Source: Nocardioides flavus (ex Wang et al. 2016)
Lineage (GTDB): Bacteria > Actinomycetota > Actinomycetes > Propionibacteriales > Nocardioidaceae
Length of the DNA: 64,000 nt
Direction: 5' to 3'
Assembly (NCBI RefSeq): GCF_014653115.1
Contig: NZ_BNAD01000006.1
Span: forward strand, 62,001 to 126,000
A program made the position numbers and the translations under genes. The stretch's first letter is position 1; each line of letters opens with the position of its first letter. The notes under the pieces were generated by a model that was not told the origin of the DNA, searched no databases, and saw nothing but the letters and a program-made list of their open reading frames with translations. Positions 18,065 through 27,700 of this stretch are shown here, piece by piece.

Positions 18065-19045
18065 ATGCGCGCGATCTGGAAGGGTGCGGTCTCCTTCGGC
18101 CTGGTCAGTGTCCCGGTGAAGCTCTACGCCGCAACCGAGAGCCACGACGTGTCGTTCCGGCAGGTGCACGCCAAGGACGGGGGCCGGATCAAGTACCAGC
18201 GGATCTGCTCCCTCGACGGCGAGGAGGTGGCCTACGCCGACATCGCCAAGGGCTACGAGACCGAGGACGGCGAGATGGTCATCCTCACCGACGACGACAT
18301 GGCCGGCCTGCCGTCGACGTCCTCGCGCGAGATCGCGGTGGAGAAGTTCGTCCCGCGCGAGCAGATCGACCCGCTGCTCTTCGAGAAGTCCTACTACCTC
18401 GAGCCCGAGGGCGCCGGCGCCAAGCCGTACGCCCTGCTCCGCCAGGCGCTGAAGGACGCCGACCGGATGGCGGTCGTGACCGTGGCGCTGCGCCAGCGCA
18501 CGACCATCGCGGTGCTGCGCGTGCGCGAGACCGAGGCCGGTGAGGTCATCGTGCTGCAGACGATGATGTGGCCCGACGAGGTCCGCACCCCCGACTTCAA
18601 GGTCGAGGTCGACGACGCCAAGCCGCAAGAGGTCAAGATGGCCCACATGCTCGTCGAGACCCTCGCGGGCGACTTCGACGCCACCGAGTTCGAGGACGAC
18701 TACGCCGAGGCCGTCGAGACGCTGGTGCGGTCCAAGATCGAGGGCGGCGAGATCAAGCGCACCGAGACCTCCACCAAGACCTCCGGCGAGGTCGTCGACC
18801 TGCTGGCCGCGCTGCAGAAGTCGGTGGCCGCGGCGAAGTCCGCCCGTGGCGAGGAGGCCGACGAAGCCGACGCGGAGCCGGCGGGCAGGACGCCTGCGAA
18901 GAAAGCCGCGGCCAAGAAGACGGCTGCCAAGAAGGCTCCGGCGAAGAAGGCTCCGGCCAAGAAGTCGACCGCCAAGAAGACCGCATCGAAGAAGACCGCA
19001 TCGAAGAAGACCGCCGCGAAGAAGCCGGCCAAGAAGGCCAGCTGA
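18065..19045 (+). CDS. ku: Non-homologous end-joining protein Ku
   Basis: Ku binds broken DNA ends as a homodimer and recruits LigD. The Ku core spans about residues 1-250 (opening R-A-I-W-K-G-A-V-S-F-G-L-V). The C-terminus, about 277-326, is a lysine/alanine-rich tail of repeated A-K-K units resembling histone H1, known in several actinobacterial Ku proteins to add DNA binding. The DNA encoding this tail is repetitive (15-base units near 18976-19020), so its length could vary between strains. It starts 43 bases from the divergent ligase gene; the frame is open upstream but that part is antisense to the ligase. Confidence 0.96.
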   Translation: MRAIWKGAVSFGLVSVPVKLYAATESHDVSFRQVHAKDGGRIKYQRICSLDGEEVAYADIAKGYETEDGEMVILTDDDMAGLPSTSSREIAVEKFVPREQIDPLLFEKSYYLEPEGAGAKPYALLRQALKDADRMAVVTVALRQRTTIAVLRVRETEAGEVIVLQTMMWPDEVRTPDFKVEVDDAKPQEVKMAHMLVETLAGDFDATEFEDDYAEAVETLVRSKIEGGEIKRTETSTKTSGEVVDLLAALQKSVAAAKSARGEEADEADAEPAGRTPAKKAAAKKTAAKKAPAKKAPAKKSTAKKTASKKTASKKTAAKKPAKKAS

Positions 19046-19075
19046 CCCTCGAACCGCTGCGCCCCGTGAGGACCA

Positions 19076-19219
19076 GCGGTGCGTGAGGCAAGTTCAGTGC
19101 GCTCAGAACCTGTCTCACTCACCGCTCACCCGGTTGTCGATTTTGCGGCGGTGAGTGAGACACGTTGGCGACCTCCAGAACCTGTCCCACTCACCGCTCG
19201 GCGAGGGTCATGACGCGTG
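19076..19219. repeat. Two 72-base tandem units carrying alternating inverted repeats
   Basis: The gap between the convergent ku and carboxyltransferase genes contains four copies of one 19-base element in alternating orientation: 19076-19094 (minus), 19107-19125 (plus), 19148-19166 (minus) and 19179-19197 (plus). The plus form is close to aacctgtctcactcaccgc. Copies of like orientation lie exactly 72 bases apart, so a unit has been duplicated. The middle pair forms a stem of 18 matches in 19 around a 22-base loop (19107-19166). It may act as a two-way terminator or be a dispersed palindromic repeat. The last bases enter the end of the carboxyltransferase gene. Confidence 0.75.
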
Positions 19220-20671
19220 GGACACCGGCGTACGTCCGGTCAGCTCGCGAAGCCGCGCCCCGATCTCCGCGGCCACGGCGACGGCCAGGTCGCGCGGCGA
19301 CTCACCGTCGACCTCGGGCACCACGTGCTGCACGACCCCGTCGGCCAGCAGGTCGACGGCGCGCACACGCTGGCGCGCCGCCATCTCGGGCGCGTGGGCG
19401 ACGTCGCCGTGGACGATGAGGCTCGCGCCCTCGGGCGGGAGGGGCGACAGCCAGGCGTGCTCGGTCGCGATGACCGTGCGCGCCGGGAGGAACGCCAGCG
19501 CCCCTCCCCCGCAGCCCTGGCCGAGGATCACCGAGATGGTGGGGACGGTCATGGTGGTGAGGTTGGCTATGCAGCGGGCGATCTCGCCGGCGAGGGCGCG
19601 CTCCTCGGCGTCCGGGGACAGCTCGGCGCCGGGGGTGTCGATGACGCTGACCAGCGGCAGGCCGAGCTCCTGGGCGATCTTCATCCCGCGGCGGGCCTCG
19701 CGCAGCGCCCCGGGACCCATCGCGTGGCCCGGGACCTGCCGCGAGCGGTCCTGGCCGATGACCACGCACGGCTGGTCGTCGAGGCGGGTCAGGGCGACCA
19801 GGACGGTGGAGTCGCGCTCGCCCTTCTCGGTGCCGCGCAGCTGGAGGGTGCCCGCGGCGCCGTGGGCGAGCAGGTCGCGCACGCCGGCGCGGTCCGTACG
19901 CCGGGTGCGCTCCACGCTGTCCCAGGCGGGGTGGTCGCCCAGCGGGCGCCGGTCCCGCACGGGGAGGCGCCCCGGGCCGGGGGCGTCGACGAGCACCGCG
20001 AGGGCCTGGTCGACCATCTCGGGCAGGTCCTCGGCGGCGACGACGCCGTCGATGACACCGGCGGCGGCGAGGTTCTCCGCCACCTGCACGCCGGGGCGGA
20101 AGGGCCGGCCGTTGAGCCCCTCGTAGACCTTGGGCCCGAGGAACCCGACGAGGGCGCCGGGCTCGGCGACCGTCACGTGGCCCAGCGAGCCCCACGAGGC
20201 GTACACCCCGCCGGTGGTGGGGTGGCGCAGGTGCACGAGGTAGGGCAGGCCGGCGGCGCGGTGGTCCATCAGCGCGCGAGAGATCTCGACCATCCGGACG
20301 AACGCGGGCGTCCCCTCCTGCATGCGCGTGCCGCCGGAGGAGGTGCTGGCCAGCAGGGGCAGCCCCTCGGCCGTCGCGCGGCGCACGGCGGCGGTGATGC
20401 GGTCGGCGGCGGCGCGCCCGATCGAGCCTGCGAGGAAGCGGAACTCGTTGACGACGACGGCCACCGGCCGGCCGCGGACCTCGCCGCGGCCGGTGAGGAC
20501 CGACTCGTCGGTGCCCGCCTTCGCCGCGGCGGCCTCGAGGACGGCCCGGTAGTCCTCGTCGGCGTAGGAAAGGTCGACGGGTGAGTCCCACGAGGTGAAG
20601 GTTCCCTCGTCGAGGACGAGGTCGAGCAGCTCGTGGGCGGTCCAGCGCTTCGCCCGTGCCGGCTGGGTCAT
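19208..20671 (-). CDS. Carboxyltransferase, fused AccD-AccA type
   Basis: This 487-residue protein fuses two crotonase-fold carboxyltransferase halves: an AccD-like half (about 1-240, with SSGGTRMQEGTPAF) and an AccA-like half (about 260-480, with VIGQDRSRQ, IDTPGAELS and the oxyanion segment GQGCGGGALAF). The zinc ribbon of AccD is absent. Such proteins normally move CO2 between carboxybiotin and an acyl-CoA, or act in decarboxylase complexes such as malonate decarboxylase. No biotin carboxylase or biotin carrier gene is nearby. It is the last gene after a MatC-like carrier and a CoA-transferase and overlaps the latter by four bases. Decarboxylation of a malonyl-type CoA is inferred. Confidence 0.8.
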   Translation of the reverse strand: MTQPARAKRWTAHELLDLVLDEGTFTSWDSPVDLSYADEDYRAVLEAAAAKAGTDESVLTGRGEVRGRPVAVVVNEFRFLAGSIGRAAADRITAAVRRATAEGLPLLASTSSGGTRMQEGTPAFVRMVEISRALMDHRAAGLPYLVHLRHPTTGGVYASWGSLGHVTVAEPGALVGFLGPKVYEGLNGRPFRPGVQVAENLAAAGVIDGVVAAEDLPEMVDQALAVLVDAPGPGRLPVRDRRPLGDHPAWDSVERTRRTDRAGVRDLLAHGAAGTLQLRGTEKGERDSTVLVALTRLDDQPCVVIGQDRSRQVPGHAMGPGALREARRGMKIAQELGLPLVSVIDTPGAELSPDAEERALAGEIARCIANLTTMTVPTISVILGQGCGGGALAFLPARTVIATEHAWLSPLPPEGASLIVHGDVAHAPEMAARQRVRAVDLLADGVVQHVVPEVDGESPRDLAVAVAAEIGARLRELTGRTPVSHAS

Positions 20672-21843
20672 GCTCCGCCCCCGCCGATCCAGGCCCGGAT
20701 CTCGTCGGCGTGCTGGTCGAGCAGCGGCGGAGCGACGTGGTCGCGCCGCGTCACCTCCGTGCCCGCGGCGTCGAAGAACCGCAGCGGCGGCCCGGGCAGC
20801 GTGATGCCCCCCAGCGTAGGGTGCTCCACGTCGACGAGCAGGCCCTGGCTGGCGACCTGGTCCCAGCCGTAGACCTCGTCGAGGGTGCGCACCTTGCCGG
20901 CGGGGATCCCGATCTCGGCGAGCCGGGCCAGCAGCGGCTCGGCGTCCCACCCGGCGAACGCCTGCTCGACGACCCCGATGACCTGCTCTCGCCGCGCGAC
21001 GCGCTCGCCGTTGGTGGCCATGCCCTCGGCGTCGGGGTCGAGCCCGAAGCCCGCGCAGAACTTCTTCCACAGGCCCTCGCTGCCGAGCGCGATCTGCACC
21101 GCGCCGTCGCGGCAGTGGAACAGCCCGTAGGGCGCGATCGAGGGGTGGTGGTTGCCCTGGGCGCGGCCGACCTCGCCGGCCACAGTCCACCGGGTGCCCT
21201 GGAAGGCGTGCACGCCGACCACGGAGGCCAGCAGGGACGTACGCACGACGGTGCCCGTGCCGGTGCGCTCACGCTCGTGCAGCGCGGCCAGCACGCCGTA
21301 GGCGCCGTACATCCCGGAGAGCAGGTCGGCGATCGGGACGCCCACGCGCTGCGGGTCGTCGGGGCCGGAGCCGGTGAGGGACATCAGGCCGGCCTCGCCC
21401 TGCGCGATCTGGTCGTAGCCGGCGCGACCGCCCTCGGGGCCGTCGTGTCCGAAGCCGGTGATCGAGAGGACGACGAGCCGCGGGTTGCGGCGCATCAGCT
21501 CCTCGATGCCGAGGCCGAGGCGCTCGAGCACGCCGGTGCGGAAGTTCTCCACGAGCACGTCGGCGCGCTCGACGAGCCCGACCAGCACGTCCTTGTCGGC
21601 TGCGTCCTTGAGGTCGAGCGCGATCGACTCCTTGTTGCGGTTGGTGCAGAGGAAGTACGTCGACTGGCGGGCGTCGGGCTCGCCGACGAACGGCGGCCCC
21701 CAGCCCCGGGTGTCGTCGCCGCTGCCGGGCGCCTCCACCTTGATCACGCGGGCACCGAGGTCGCCGAGCATCTGCGTGGCGTGCGGGCCTGCGAGGGCGC
21801 GGGTGAGGTCGACGACGAGGAGGTCGGAAAGTGGTCCGGTCAT
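20668..21843 (-). CDS. CaiB/BaiF-family (class III) CoA-transferase
   Basis: This protein of 391 residues has all landmarks of family III CoA-transferases: the opening LLVVDLTRALAGPHATQMLGD, VIKVEAPG, a CTNRNKESIALDLK segment, ADVLVENFRTGVLERLG, and VGVPIADLLSGMYGAYGVLA, which contains the likely catalytic aspartate. It probably passes CoA from a donor acyl-CoA to a dicarboxylate brought in by the neighbouring carrier. It lies one base after the carrier gene and overlaps the carboxyltransferase gene (ATGA). The true donor and acceptor cannot be told from sequence. Confidence 0.9.
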   Translation of the reverse strand: MTGPLSDLLVVDLTRALAGPHATQMLGDLGARVIKVEAPGSGDDTRGWGPPFVGEPDARQSTYFLCTNRNKESIALDLKDAADKDVLVGLVERADVLVENFRTGVLERLGLGIEELMRRNPRLVVLSITGFGHDGPEGGRAGYDQIAQGEAGLMSLTGSGPDDPQRVGVPIADLLSGMYGAYGVLAALHERERTGTGTVVRTSLLASVVGVHAFQGTRWTVAGEVGRAQGNHHPSIAPYGLFHCRDGAVQIALGSEGLWKKFCAGFGLDPDAEGMATNGERVARREQVIGVVEQAFAGWDAEPLLARLAEIGIPAGKVRTLDEVYGWDQVASQGLLVDVEHPTLGGITLPGPPLRFFDAAGTEVTRRDHVAPPLLDQHADEIRAWIGGGGA

Positions 21844-21844
21844 C

Positions 21845-23170
21845 TCAGCTGCTCCATCCGGGGAGGACGAGGGCTGCCCAGACGAGCAGCGGGCCGACGA
21901 GGGTCACGATCACGCCGTAGCCCAGGATCTGCTTGTAGTAGGCCTGCTCGCCGATGGAGTCGGGCCTGTTGGCGAGCATCAGCGCGCCGTTGGTGCTGAA
22001 CGGGCTGACGTCGACGATCGTCGAGGACACGGCGAGCGCGGCCACGAAGAGGGCGGCGTTGATCCCGCCGTCCGCGATCAGCGGCACGGCGATGGGGATG
22101 ATCACCGGCAGCAGCGCGGTCGAGGAGGCGAAGGCCGACACCACGCCACCGACGTAGCAGAGGATCAGCGCGCCGATGGCGGCCGCTCCCAGCCCGGCGG
22201 CCCACGTGCCGACGAACTCGGGCGAGCCGGCGGTGGTCAGGATGGTCGCGTAGGTGCTGACGCCCGCGACCAGGAGCACGGTCGGCCACGCGATCTGGCG
22301 CACGGCGTCCTTGTGCTCGTTGGCGTTGAGCATCGCCAGGATGACGGCAGCGGTGATGGCGACGAAGCCGATGTTCTTGTCGAAGACGAGGGCGATGAGA
22401 GCGACGCCGACGAAGGCCAGGAGCGTGAGGACCTGGTCGCGGCGCACGCCCTGCGCCTGGGTGCCGACCGGTGCGGTGGCGCCCATGCCGCGTGCCGGCA
22501 CGGTCGCGCCGCCGCGGTGGAGGTCGTCGTCGAGGGTGTCGGGGTCGTCGGCGTCGATCCGCATCGACATCAGCTTCCGGCCGCCGAGGGCCACGAAGAG
22601 GATCGCGGCCATGATCGTGTTGACCACGAGGCTGGCGAGGAAGACGGTGATCTCGCTCGAGGGCAGCCCCGCGTCCTCCATCACCGAGTTGGTGATGACG
22701 CCGTAGATGCTGATCGGCGAGAAGCCGCCGGCCTGCGCGCCGTGCACGACGAACATGCCCATCATCAGCGGGCTGATGCCGTAGCGGCCGGCGAAGCCGA
22801 GGGCGATCGGGCCGATGATGGCGCAGGCGGCCGGGCTGACCGCGCCGATGCCGGTCAGCACCGCGGTCACCGCGAACATCACCCACGGGATGAGCGCCAC
22901 GCGACCGCCGACGGCACGCACCGCCGTACGCACGATGAGGTCGACCGTGCCGTTGTTGCGCGCGATCGCGAAGAGGTAGGTGACGCCGATCAGCGTCAGG
23001 ATCAGGTCACCGCTGACACCGGCCAGGATCTCCTTCTCCGTGAGGTCGAGCGCGTACATGCCCACGAGCCACGCGGCGACGTACGCCAGCGCTCCCATGT
23101 TGATCGGCAGCAACGTGCCGACGACGAACAGGGCGACCAACGCGATGATCGCGATCCATTCCGGACCCAT
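21845..23170 (-). CDS. MatC-like dicarboxylate carrier
   Basis: This 441-residue membrane protein has about twelve hydrophobic segments and the MatC N-terminal domain pattern (opening G-P-E-W-I-A-I-I-A-L, then ITNSVMEDAGLPSSE between helices). A hydrophilic cytoplasmic loop lies near 205-245, and a second-half repeat contains STIVDVSPFSTNGALMLAN. The family belongs to the ion-transporter superfamily and includes the Rhizobium malonate carrier. GGAAGG ahead of the ATG at 23170 supports the start. It is the first gene of a three-gene operon with a CoA-transferase and a carboxyltransferase and faces a GntR regulator, the same themes as in mat gene clusters. Confidence 0.82.
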   Translation of the reverse strand: MGPEWIAIIALVALFVVGTLLPINMGALAYVAAWLVGMYALDLTEKEILAGVSGDLILTLIGVTYLFAIARNNGTVDLIVRTAVRAVGGRVALIPWVMFAVTAVLTGIGAVSPAACAIIGPIALGFAGRYGISPLMMGMFVVHGAQAGGFSPISIYGVITNSVMEDAGLPSSEITVFLASLVVNTIMAAILFVALGGRKLMSMRIDADDPDTLDDDLHRGGATVPARGMGATAPVGTQAQGVRRDQVLTLLAFVGVALIALVFDKNIGFVAITAAVILAMLNANEHKDAVRQIAWPTVLLVAGVSTYATILTTAGSPEFVGTWAAGLGAAAIGALILCYVGGVVSAFASSTALLPVIIPIAVPLIADGGINAALFVAALAVSSTIVDVSPFSTNGALMLANRPDSIGEQAYYKQILGYGVIVTLVGPLLVWAALVLPGWSS

Positions 23171-23295
23171 AGTCAAAGCCTTCCGAGTCGAGTGCCGCAC
23201 GGCGGGCACCCGGGGGGGGTGGTGGCCCTGGTCACAGTGCTGGCTCAGTGGCCTAGCCAATAGGACAATGAGCCGATCGTCAATAGGGTGGCCCC
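23171..23295. promoter_or_regulatory. Divergent control region between carrier operon and GntR gene
   Basis: The 125-base gap contains the heptamer caatagg twice, at 23258-23264 and 23281-23287, 23 bases apart on one face of the helix. The second copy is nine bases before the GntR ATG. On the minus strand the region reads TTGACG followed by TATTGG, possible promoter elements for the carrier operon. The repeats are candidate GntR-family operators. Confidence 0.4.
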
Positions 23296-24009
23296 ATGTC
23301 CGACCCGTCCGGCTCGCCGTTCCCGCCCCGGTTGATGCGCACCCGCCTGTACGAGCAGGTGGCCGGGCAGATCTCCGCGTGGATCGGCGACAACGGGCTC
23401 ACGGCCGGCGACAAGCTGCCTCCCGAGCGCGAGCTGGCGCAGCGGCTCGGGGTCAGCCGCGCCACGCTGAGCCAGGCGCTCGTGGCGCTGGAGGTGGTGG
23501 GTGTCGTGGAGGTACGCCACGGTGACGGCACCGTCGTCACCGCCCGGCACCAGACCTCCACCCGCATCGTCGAGGCGATCCGCGACCACGCCGACCGGCT
23601 GCCCGAGATCATCGAGACCCGCGACGCGCTCGAGACCAAGATCGCGGCCCTCGCGGCCGTGCGCCGCACCGAGGAGGACCTCGCCCGCATCGACGACGCC
23701 CTGGCCTCCATGGAGGCCGACATCGAGGCCGGCGGACGGGGCGTCGAGGGCGACGAACGCTTCCACGGGGCCGTGACCGCCGCCGCCCACTCGCTGCTGC
23801 TGGCCCGGCTGATGGACGAGATCGGCGACCTGGTCAAGGAGACCCGGCTCGAGTCGCTCGGCCAGCCCGGACGCCCCCAGGACTCCCTCGCCGGCCACCG
23901 CGCCATCGCCGAGGCCATCCGCGCCGGCGACGCGCGCGCCGCGTCCGCGGCCATGCACGCCCATGTCGAGATGGTCAGCGACGTCGCCCTGCTCCGCGAG
24001 GAGGAGTGA
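23296..24009 (+). CDS. GntR-family regulator, FadR (FCD) subfamily
   Basis: This 237-residue protein has a winged helix (about 15-82, LPPERELAQRLGVSRATLSQAL) and an all-helical FCD ligand domain (about 90-230, with DERFHGAV, GHRAIAEAIRAGD and a late HAHVEMV) whose His and Asp residues usually bind a metal and an organic acid. It is divergent from the MatC-like operon and is the obvious candidate to control it, as MatR does for malonate genes. Its stop overlaps the TauE/SafE gene start (GTGA), so that transporter is in its operon. Confidence 0.92.
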   Translation: MSDPSGSPFPPRLMRTRLYEQVAGQISAWIGDNGLTAGDKLPPERELAQRLGVSRATLSQALVALEVVGVVEVRHGDGTVVTARHQTSTRIVEAIRDHADRLPEIIETRDALETKIAALAAVRRTEEDLARIDDALASMEADIEAGGRGVEGDERFHGAVTAAAHSLLLARLMDEIGDLVKETRLESLGQPGRPQDSLAGHRAIAEAIRAGDARAASAAMHAHVEMVSDVALLREEE

Positions 24010-24776
24010 GCGGCCTCGAGGCCGCGCTGGTGCTGCTGACCGGCCTCGGTGCCGGCGTGCTGTCCTCGACGGTCGGGGTGGCCTCGCTGCTCAGCTTCCC
24101 CGTGCTGGTCGCCGTGGGCCTGCCGCCCGTGGTGGCCAACGTGTCCAACACCCTGGGACTGATCCCGGCCGGGCTCGGCGGCGTGGTGGGCTACCGCCAG
24201 GAGGTGCGCGAGGCCGGGCCGATCGCCCGGGCCATCGTGGCGGCGTGCGCCCTGGGCGGCGTCGTGGGTGCCGTGCTGCTGATCGGCCTGCCGCCGGGCG
24301 TCTTCGAGGCGATCGTCCCCTACCTCATCCTCTTCACCTGCCTGCTCGTCGGGATCCAGCCGCGCGTGGCCCGCTGGCTGCGCGCCCGCCACGAGCACCG
24401 CCACGGCGAGGTGCTGGCCGAGCGCCGGCACATGTCGCCGACCACGACGGTGTTCGCCACCGTGACGGGGGTGTACGGCGGCTACTTCGGCGCCGGTGCC
24501 GGCGTGATGATGGTCGCCGTCCTCGGCATCGGCACCGACCTCGAGCTGCGCGTCGTCAACGGCCTCAAGACCCTGTCGCTGATGGTGGGAAACGTCGTCG
24601 CCGGGATCGTCTTCGTGCTCGTCGCCGACCCGCGCTGGGACGTGGCCGCGCTGCTCGCCGCCGGGTCGCTGGTCGGCGGCTACGTCGGGGCGCGGATCGG
24701 CCGCAAGCTCCCCGACGCCGTCTTCCGGTGGGCCGTGGTGGCCGCCGGCGTCGTCGCCGCCGTCCTGTTGTTCTGA
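24006..24776 (+). CDS. TauE/SafE (TSUP) family transporter
   Basis: This 256-residue integral membrane protein has about eight helices in two halves, each with a glycine-rich repeat: GLGAGVLSSTVGVASLLSFP near the start and YGGYFGAGAGVMMVAVL near 160. TSUP proteins carry sulfite, sulfonates, sulfoacetate or other organic anions. It overlaps the GntR gene by four bases and could export or import an anion linked to the pathway next door. The substrate is unknown. It converges on the glutamate dehydrogenase gene. Confidence 0.85.
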   Translation: MSGLEAALVLLTGLGAGVLSSTVGVASLLSFPVLVAVGLPPVVANVSNTLGLIPAGLGGVVGYRQEVREAGPIARAIVAACALGGVVGAVLLIGLPPGVFEAIVPYLILFTCLLVGIQPRVARWLRARHEHRHGEVLAERRHMSPTTTVFATVTGVYGGYFGAGAGVMMVAVLGIGTDLELRVVNGLKTLSLMVGNVVAGIVFVLVADPRWDVAALLAAGSLVGGYVGARIGRKLPDAVFRWAVVAAGVVAAVLLF

Positions 24777-24782
24777 CGCCGG

Positions 24783-27700
24783 TCAGGCCAGCAGGCCGCG
24801 TACGACGCGCAGCCCCACCGAGAGGCGGGCCAGCTCGGCCGTCTCCTCCCGGCAGATCTCCTCCAGCGTGGCGGCGGAGCGATCGATCAGCTCCTCGTCG
24901 GCGTCCTCCCACGCGGCCACCCGCGCGGTGGCGAGGGCGTCGGGGTCGGTCGTCTCCAGCACCTGGGCGGTCAGCTGCTGGTGCACGCCGTAGAGGTCGT
25001 CGCGCACCGCCGCACGCGCCATGGTCTGCCAGCGGTCCTCGCGCGGCAGCGCGAAGATCCGCTCGACCAGCGCGGGCAGCCCGAGCCGCTCCCCCAGCGC
25101 GAAGTGGACCCGCGCGACCTCGACCGGGTCGAGGCCGAGCCGGTCAGCCGTCTCGACGATCCCCAGCGTGGCGTACGAGCAGGCGAGCACCGCGACGCGA
25201 GAGGCGAGGTCGGCCGGCACGCCCTGGTCGGTCAGGCGCTTCTCCCGGGCCTGGTAGTCGTCGAGCTCGCGTCCGCTCATGATCGCGGGCAGCTCGGCCA
25301 TCACCGCCTGCACGCGGGTCCGGAAGAACTCGACGGTGGCGCTGGAGTCGAGCGGCGGGCGGCGGTTGGTGACCAGCCACCGCGACGCGCGCTCGACGAG
25401 CGTACGCATCTCGATGCGCATCCGCGTCTGCCGCTCGGCGGGCACCTGGTTGTCGAGCGCGGCGACCTCCTGGCGCAGCGGCAGCGAGCCGAAGATCTCC
25501 CGCGCGACGAAGTTGGCGCGGGTGAGGTCGGCCGGGCTGGCCCCGGTCTCGCCCTGCAGGCGCGGCCAGAACGTCATGCCGGCGCCGTTGACGAGGTCGT
25601 TGACGACCTGCGTGACGATGATCTCCCGGCGCAGCGGGTGGGCCTCGATGGCCGCCTCGAGGTCGGGCTTCATGCGGCTGGGGAAGTAGGCGAGCAGGTC
25701 CTCGCGCAGGTAGGGGTCGTCGGGCAGGTCGGACTCGATCAGCTCGTCGGCCAGCACGATCTTGGTCCAGGCCATCAGCACCGACAGCTCGGGAGCCGAC
25801 AGCGCCTCCTTGCGGTCGAGCCGGCGCTTGACCTGCCGGGTCGACGGCAGGCCCTCGAGCTCCCGGTTGAGCACCCCGCGACGCTCGAGGGCGCGCATCC
25901 AGTCCTCGTGGACGTGCAGGAGGGACGGGGCGTGCGCCTCGGCGTTGGCGAGCGCGAGGTTCTGCTCGTAGTTGTCGCGCAGCACCAGCTCGCCCACCTC
26001 CTCGGTCATCTCGGCCAGCAGCTCGTTGCGGGCGTCCTCGTCCATCTCGCCGGCCCGCACGACGCGGTCGAGCAGGATCTTGATGTTGACCTCGTGGTCG
26101 GAGGTGTCGACGCCGGCGGAGTTGTCGATGAAGTCGGTGTTCATCCGGCCGCCCTCGCCGCTCGCGCCGAACCGGGCGTACTCCACGCGGCCGAGCTGGG
26201 TGAAGCCGAGGTTGCCGCCCTCGCCGATGCAGCGCGCGCGCAGGTCCCGGCCGTCCACCCGGATCGCGTCGTTGGCCTTGTCGCCGGCGTCGGCGTCGGT
26301 CTCCTCCGACGACTTCACGTAGGTGCCGATGCCGCCGTTCCACAGCAGGTCGACCGGGGCGAGCAGGATCGCCCTCATCAGCTCGGCGGGCGTCAGTGCG
26401 GTGACGTCGGCTGCCAGCCCGAGCGCCGTGCGCGCCTGGGCCGAGACCGGGATCGACTTGGCCGAGCGCGACCAGACCCCACCGCCCTCGGAGATCAGGG
26501 AGGAGTCGTAGTCCTTCCAGCTCGAGCGCGGCAGGTCGAAGAGCCGGCGCCGCTCGGCGTACGAGGAGGCCGCGTCGGGGTCGGGGTCGATGAAGATGTC
26601 GCGGTGGTCGAAGGCGGCCACCAGCCGGGTGTGCTCGGAGCAGAGCATGCCGTTGCCGAAGACGTCGCCCGACATGTCGCCGATGCCGACGGCGGTGAAG
26701 TCCTCGGCCTGGCAGTCGACGCCCATCTCGCGGAAGTGCCGCTGCACCGAGACCCACGCGCCCCGGGCCGTGATGCCCATCGCCTTGTGGTCGTAGCCGA
26801 CCGAGCCGCCGGACGCGAACGCGTCACCGAGCCAGAAGCCGTAGTCCTTGGCCACGCCGTTGGCGATGTCGGAGAAGGTCGCCGTGCCCTTGTCGGCCGC
26901 GACGACGAGGTAGGAGTCGTCCCCGTCGTGGCGCACCACCCCGGCCGGCGGGACGTTCTCGCCGCCGACGAGGTTGTCGGTGATGTCGAGCAGGCCGGAG
27001 ATGAAGGTCTTGTAGCAGGCCACTCCCTCCGCCAGCCAGGCGTCGCGGTCGGAGGGGTCGGGCAGCTGCTTGCAGAAGAACGCGCCCTTCGCGCCGACCG
27101 GCACGATCACGGTGTTCTTGACCATCTGCGCCTTGACCAGGCCCAGCACCTCGGTGCGGAAGTCGTCGCGTCGGTCCGACCATCGCAGGCCGCCGCGCGC
27201 GACGGAGCCGAAGCGCAGGTGCGAGCCCTCGACGCGGGGGCTGTAGACGAAGATCTCGAAGCGCGGTCGCGGCTCGGGCAGGTCGGGGATGGCCGACGGC
27301 TCGAGCTTGAAGGAGATGTAGGGGTGCACGTCACCCGTGGTCGAGCGCTGGAAGAAGTTCGTCCGGAGCGTCGCCCGGACCAGGGTGCGGTAGGAGCGCA
27401 GGATGCGGTCGTGGTCGAGGCTGACGACCTCGTCGAGCGCGCGGGCGAGCTTCTCCTCGAGCGCCTCCACCTTCGCGACGCGGGCCTCCGCGTCGTGCTC
27501 GAGCGCCCGGTCGCCGCGACCGGGGTCGAAGCGTGCCTCGAACAGCTCGACGAGCAGCCGGGTGATGTCGACGTTGCTGCGCAGCGCCTCCTCGATGTAG
27601 TCCAGCGCGAACGGCGAGCCGCCCTGCCGGGCGTACTTGGCGTACGCCCGCAGCACCGTCGCCTGCCGCCAGGTGAGCCCGGCCGCGAGGACGAGCTGGT

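Noticed and set aside
18900..19045. Short direct repeats that could suggest a CRISPR or satellite array
   Set aside because: They encode the in-frame A-K-K tail of Ku; there are no unique spacers and no cas genes.
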